A stretch of DNA of 64,000 nt from Butyrivibrio sp. (GTDB lineage: Bacteria > Bacillota > Clostridia > Lachnospirales > Lachnospiraceae). The notes beneath the pieces were generated by a model, which saw only the letters and a list, made by a program, of their open reading frames with translations, did not search any database and was not told the origin of the DNA. A program made the translations under genes and the position numbers. Below, one piece after another: positions 61,555-64,000 of the stretch; positions within the stretch are counted from its first letter, which is position 1, and the number at the start of each line of letters is the position of its first letter. The DNA lies in NCBI GenBank assembly GCA_017470505.1, contig JAFUYO010000008.1, forward strand, positions 1-64,000. Direction: 5' to 3'.

Positions 61555-61871
61555 AATATATCCTCATATGGTTTTATTTCTTGTATCATAAGTATAAATA
61601 ACATTCCGCAAGATATCAACATAAATGTGATATCTTGCGGAATGTTATCATGCATCTTATCTGATTTCCCACTATATAATATATTTGCGCAAGTAGTGGG
61701 ATTATATCCCTTTACCCTTGTGGCCGCAAAGGGCTGTAATTCCTTTATGTCAGGAGATTCTTTTTCTTTTTCATAGTCTTCCTCACTTCCCCCATGTATG
61801 GGCATTTCTTTTAGCTGCATTTTGCAGCCCTCAAACATGGGCTTTCTTTCATATCACTCCAATACCATTAT
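61555..61871. other. 317-bp region of promoter and structured repeats
   Basis: Holds the palindromic promoter (61591-61646), a further imperfect pair CCCACTA...TAGTGGG (about 61666-61698) and, near 61790-61850, small stems such as GCTGC/GCAGC and GCCCATG/CATGGGC. A 95-codon minus-strand frame (61551-61838) crosses all these and lacks a ribosome site, so I do not call it a gene. Such nested palindromes can be a dispersed repeat family. Confidence 0.5.
61591..61646 (-). promoter_or_regulatory. Promoter with 19-bp palindromic operator
   Basis: Arms 61600-61618 (AACATTCCGCAAGATATCA) and 61628-61646 are perfectly complementary, 9-bp loop. On the minus strand TTGATA (61619-61614), 17-bp spacer, TATACT (61596-61591) form a sigma-A promoter, half covered by one arm. 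The start of transcription is near 61584, 30 bases before the ATG at 61554. Confidence 0.65.
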
Positions 61872-62348
61872 TTACGACTCATTAACCAGCTTCCCAGTCA
61901 TATGTTCTGGTATGAGTTCCAGGCACTGAACTCTCGGCAGTGCATTTTTCAGTTCTTTTTGTAAATACTCTTCATCATCTGTGAACTTCTTTGTGAGATG
62001 GGTGCATATCTTTATTGCGGTATCCTCATCCTCTACAAGTTTGATCCTGCCAAATACAATTACGCTGTTTATATTTAAAGCCCACTCGCCGTCCTTTCGA
62101 TAACCTTCATCCCATGTGCAGAAGCTGGCTTTATCGCAAGCCTTGATCGCATCAATTTTGTGACCTTCCTTTGCCCCATGAAAATAAATCTTTCCATCCT
62201 CTTCACAGTACCACTGGTCAATTGGCAAACCATAGGGATACCCATCCTCACCTATCAGGGATAGTACTCCGCGCTTTGCATTTTTCAATACCTCAATACA
62301 CTGTTCATCTGTAATCTGTTGTTTAAATCTTCTCATCTTTCTAAACAT
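61872..62348 (-). CDS. Pyridoxamine 5'-phosphate oxidase-family (NimA-like) flavoprotein
   Basis: 158 residues: RRFKQQITDEQCIEVLKNAKRGVLSLIGEDGYPYGLPI, YFHGAKEGHKIDAIK and ASFCTWDEGY, the typical split-barrel FMN-binding motifs of the Nim/PNPOx group. Members reduce nitro compounds or unknown substrates. Its start is ATG at 62348. Monocistronic. Confidence 0.85.
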   Translation of the reverse strand: MFRKMRRFKQQITDEQCIEVLKNAKRGVLSLIGEDGYPYGLPIDQWYCEEDGKIYFHGAKEGHKIDAIKACDKASFCTWDEGYRKDGEWALNINSVIVFGRIKLVEDEDTAIKICTHLTKKFTDDEEYLQKELKNALPRVQCLELIPEHMTGKLVNES

Positions 62349-62558
62349 AGTAACCTCAATCCTTTGCTAATAACTTTAATCCGGCAATTCCAACTACAAC
62401 AAGAATAACACATATGTGAGTTTTTTAATCAGCAATATTTTTAATAAAACAGCAACATAAAGGAAACAAAACCAAAATAAACTTTTCCTAGAATGTGAAA
62501 CATCAAGTTAAACGTCAAAAACATTTAAAAATACAATTCACACGAAGGAGAAGAAAAT

Positions 62559-63572
62559 ATGTCAGAAAGAATATATTTAGTAACAGGCGCAGCAGGATTC
62601 TTAGGAGGAACAATTTGCAGAAAGCTGGTGGAGAGAGGCGATAAGGTAAGAGCCTTCGTGCTGCCCAACGACCCGGCAATGAAGTTTGTTCCCAAGGAAG
62701 CTGAAATCGTAGAGGGAGATCTTACTGACAAGGCATCTCTTGAGAAGTTTTTTGCAGTAGACGGTGACACAGAGACGATCGTACTTCACATTGCAAGCAT
62801 TGTGTCGGTGAATCCCGAATACAATCAAAAAGTAATGGATGTAAATGTAGGCGGAACACAGAACGTCATTGATCTCTGCCTGGAACATCCGGAGTGCAAA
62901 AAGCTCGTTTACTGCAGCTCAACAGGAGCAATCCCGGAGCAGCCCAAGGGGATAAAGATCAAAGAAGTCACGAGATTTGACGAGACAGAGGTTCTCGGCT
63001 GCTACAGCCAGTCAAAGGCACTTGCAACTCAGGAAGTTCTTGATGCCGTAAAAGACAGAGGCTTAAATGCCTGCGTTGTACATCCCAGTGGAATACTTGG
63101 ACCTGAAGATTTCGCAGTTGGTGAGACCACGGGAACACTTATAAAGATCATTAACGGAGAAATGCCTGCCGGAATCGATGGCTCTTTTAACCTCTGTGAC
63201 GTAAGGGATCTGGCTGATGGAACAATTGCAGCCGTTGATAAAGGCAAAAAGGGCGAGTGCTACATCCTTGGCAATGAACAGGTATCTTTCAGGGATTTCT
63301 CCAGGATTATCAGCGATGAGTCCGGCTGCAAGCCTGTTAAGATGTTCCTTCCGATCTGGGCAGCAAACCTTATGGGCAAAGCGATGGAAATCATGGGTAA
63401 GTTCCGCGGAACAAAGCCGCTTATGACTACTTTCTCGGTATATAACCTTGCAAGAAATAATGCTTTTGATTCCTCAAAAGCCAAAAAGGAGCTTGGCTAT
63501 CATACAAGATCATATCGTGAGACCATCCACGACGAGGTCGTATGGCTCAAAGCCGCCGGAAAGATTGCATAA
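62559..63572 (+). CDS. NAD-dependent epimerase/dehydratase (extended SDR)
   Basis: 337 residues. Rossmann motif TGAAGFLG at the N-terminus, HIASIVSVN loop, and catalytic Y-x3-K in YSQSKALATQ. The substrate-binding half has a HPSGILGP motif as in dihydroflavonol-4-reductase-like SDRs. GAAGGAG precedes the ATG; no neighbours point to a pathway. Confidence 0.87.
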   Translation: MSERIYLVTGAAGFLGGTICRKLVERGDKVRAFVLPNDPAMKFVPKEAEIVEGDLTDKASLEKFFAVDGDTETIVLHIASIVSVNPEYNQKVMDVNVGGTQNVIDLCLEHPECKKLVYCSSTGAIPEQPKGIKIKEVTRFDETEVLGCYSQSKALATQEVLDAVKDRGLNACVVHPSGILGPEDFAVGETTGTLIKIINGEMPAGIDGSFNLCDVRDLADGTIAAVDKGKKGECYILGNEQVSFRDFSRIISDESGCKPVKMFLPIWAANLMGKAMEIMGKFRGTKPLMTTFSVYNLARNNAFDSSKAKKELGYHTRSYRETIHDEVVWLKAAGKIA

Positions 63573-63601
63573 AAACAGCATATAAAATAAATATGGCAAC
63601 A

Positions 63602-63663
63602 AAACTCTAACATTTCTATGGTACGATATTATCATCAAATCGTATCGGGAGGTGTTAGAGTTT
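63602..63663 (+). promoter_or_regulatory. Nested hairpin covering the start of the response-regulator gene
   Basis: AAACTCTAACA (63602-63612) pairs perfectly with TGTTAGAGTTT (63653-63663), and TACGAT (63622-63627) with ATCGTA (63639-63644) inside. The ribosome site GGGAGG (63647-63652) lies between the two stems and the TTG start (63662-63664) in the outer stem. Confidence 0.55.
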
Positions 63664-64000
63664 GTTTAATTTATTGATTGTAGAGGATGATACGGATCTT
63701 AATATAACTGTTTGCGAATACTTAAAGACCAAAGGATATGAGACGACGGGCTGCCTTAATGCCCTGGATGCCTATGATGAGATGTACGGCAGGACGTTTG
63801 ATCTCATCATTTCAGATATAATGATGCCCGGGATTGACGGCTTTGAATTTGCAGAGACTGTAAGAAGGCTAAATGAGAATGTTCCCATATTGTTCATGAC
63901 TGCAAGGGAAGACTTTGAAGCTAAGCAGAAAGGTTTTATGGCGGGAATTGACGATTATATGGTAAAGCCCATAAATCTTGAGGAACTTACCCTGCATGTG
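63662..64000 (+). CDS. Response regulator receiver domain (partial, 3' end off window)
   Basis: 113 codons to the window edge, starting with TTG after GGGAGG. Receiver motifs: EDD near 8-10, phosphoacceptor Asp in ISDIMMPG, Thr in FMTAR and Lys in MVKPI. The PG-x-DGFEF segment and the layout suggest an OmpR/PhoB-family transcription factor; a kinase gene is likely just beyond. Its start lies within a predicted stem. Confidence 0.85.
   Translation, partial: MFNLLIVEDDTDLNITVCEYLKTKGYETTGCLNALDAYDEMYGRTFDLIISDIMMPGIDGFEFAETVRRLNENVPILFMTAREDFEAKQKGFMAGIDDYMVKPINLEELTLHV

Noticed and set aside
61551..61838. 95-codon minus-strand frame upstream of the HTH-AAA gene
   Set aside because: No ribosome site, and it runs through the promoter palindrome of the next gene and other stems; composition is not protein-like over most of its length.

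Overview
The window looks like a chromosomal segment of an anaerobic, carbohydrate-fermenting Clostridia member, most likely a Lachnospiraceae (Butyrivibrio/Pseudobutyrivibrio-like rumen or gut bacterium). Reasons are strong GGAGG-type ribosome sites, frequent TTG/GTG starts, a SigI/RsgI pair, a domain-swapped GH3 glucosidase, clostridial small proteins (DUF6465, DUF4234, DUF2752) and several pectin-active enzymes. This assignment is inferred from gene content only.

Layout. (1) 1-4462: a large secreted protein, cut by the window edge, with about ten InlB/Flg_new-type repeats followed by the start of a pectate-lyase-like beta-helix. (2) 4.6-10.9 kb: a PseC-like aminotransferase, a metallo-beta-lactamase-fold hydrolase, small proteins, an acyltransferase, a stand-alone 5'-3' exonuclease and a cytidylate-kinase-like protein. 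A promoter with two palindromic operators appears to drive a short RNA at about 10.14-10.30 kb. (3) 11-16 kb: a complete branched-chain amino-acid ABC transporter (livJ-H-M-G-F). (4) 16.6-23 kb: small membrane proteins, a ClC channel, and a signalling cluster of an Hpt protein, a REC-EAL protein and a divergent REC-GGDEF protein. (5) 23-26.6 kb: DUF1858 protein, ferredoxin-type aldo-keto reductase, ArsB/NhaD-type permease, and a lipoprotein barnase with its barstar. (6) 26.7-32.7 kb: pectin methylesterase, GH28 polygalacturonase, alpha/beta hydrolase, then the SigI/RsgI sigma/anti-sigma pair with a candidate SigI-type promoter and a 24-codon leader ORF. (7) 32.8-39 kb: SNF2 helicase with SWIM finger, a winged-helix/GHKL-ATPase/DUF4325 regulator, a type I toxin-antitoxin locus, a Phd/ParE-type toxin-antitoxin pair and tRNA-Trp. 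(8) 39-48.7 kb: LytTR/GHKL two-component system, membrane GGDEF protein, two GH3 beta-glucosidases (the first circularly permuted and membrane-anchored at both ends) and a GtrA-like protein. (9) 48.8-59.5 kb: PepSY lipoprotein, MalY/PatB lyase, DUF3737, a large MscS channel with extracytoplasmic sensor regions, araD, a CheY-like receiver fused to an FGGY sugar kinase, MATE transporter and YdcF protein. (10) 59.5-64 kb: a MITE-like inverted-repeat element, a helix-turn-helix/AAA/PD-(D/E)XK protein behind a palindromic promoter, a PNPOx-family protein, an NAD-dependent epimerase and the start of a response regulator whose start codon may be hidden in a hairpin.

How it fits together. The enzymes point to use of plant cell wall: pectin (methylesterase, polygalacturonase, beta-helix surface protein), beta-glucosides (GH3 pair) and pentoses (ribulokinase-like enzyme plus ribulose-5-phosphate 4-epimerase). 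Control layers are dense: SigI/RsgI, c-di-GMP synthesis and breakdown proteins, receiver domains and two-component systems. The most unusual items are the receiver-sugar-kinase fusion with a preserved internal start, the lipoprotein barnase/barstar pair with paired changes at a key interface contact, the SigI/RsgI pair lacking the Asn-Pro cleavage motif, and the operator-controlled short RNA.
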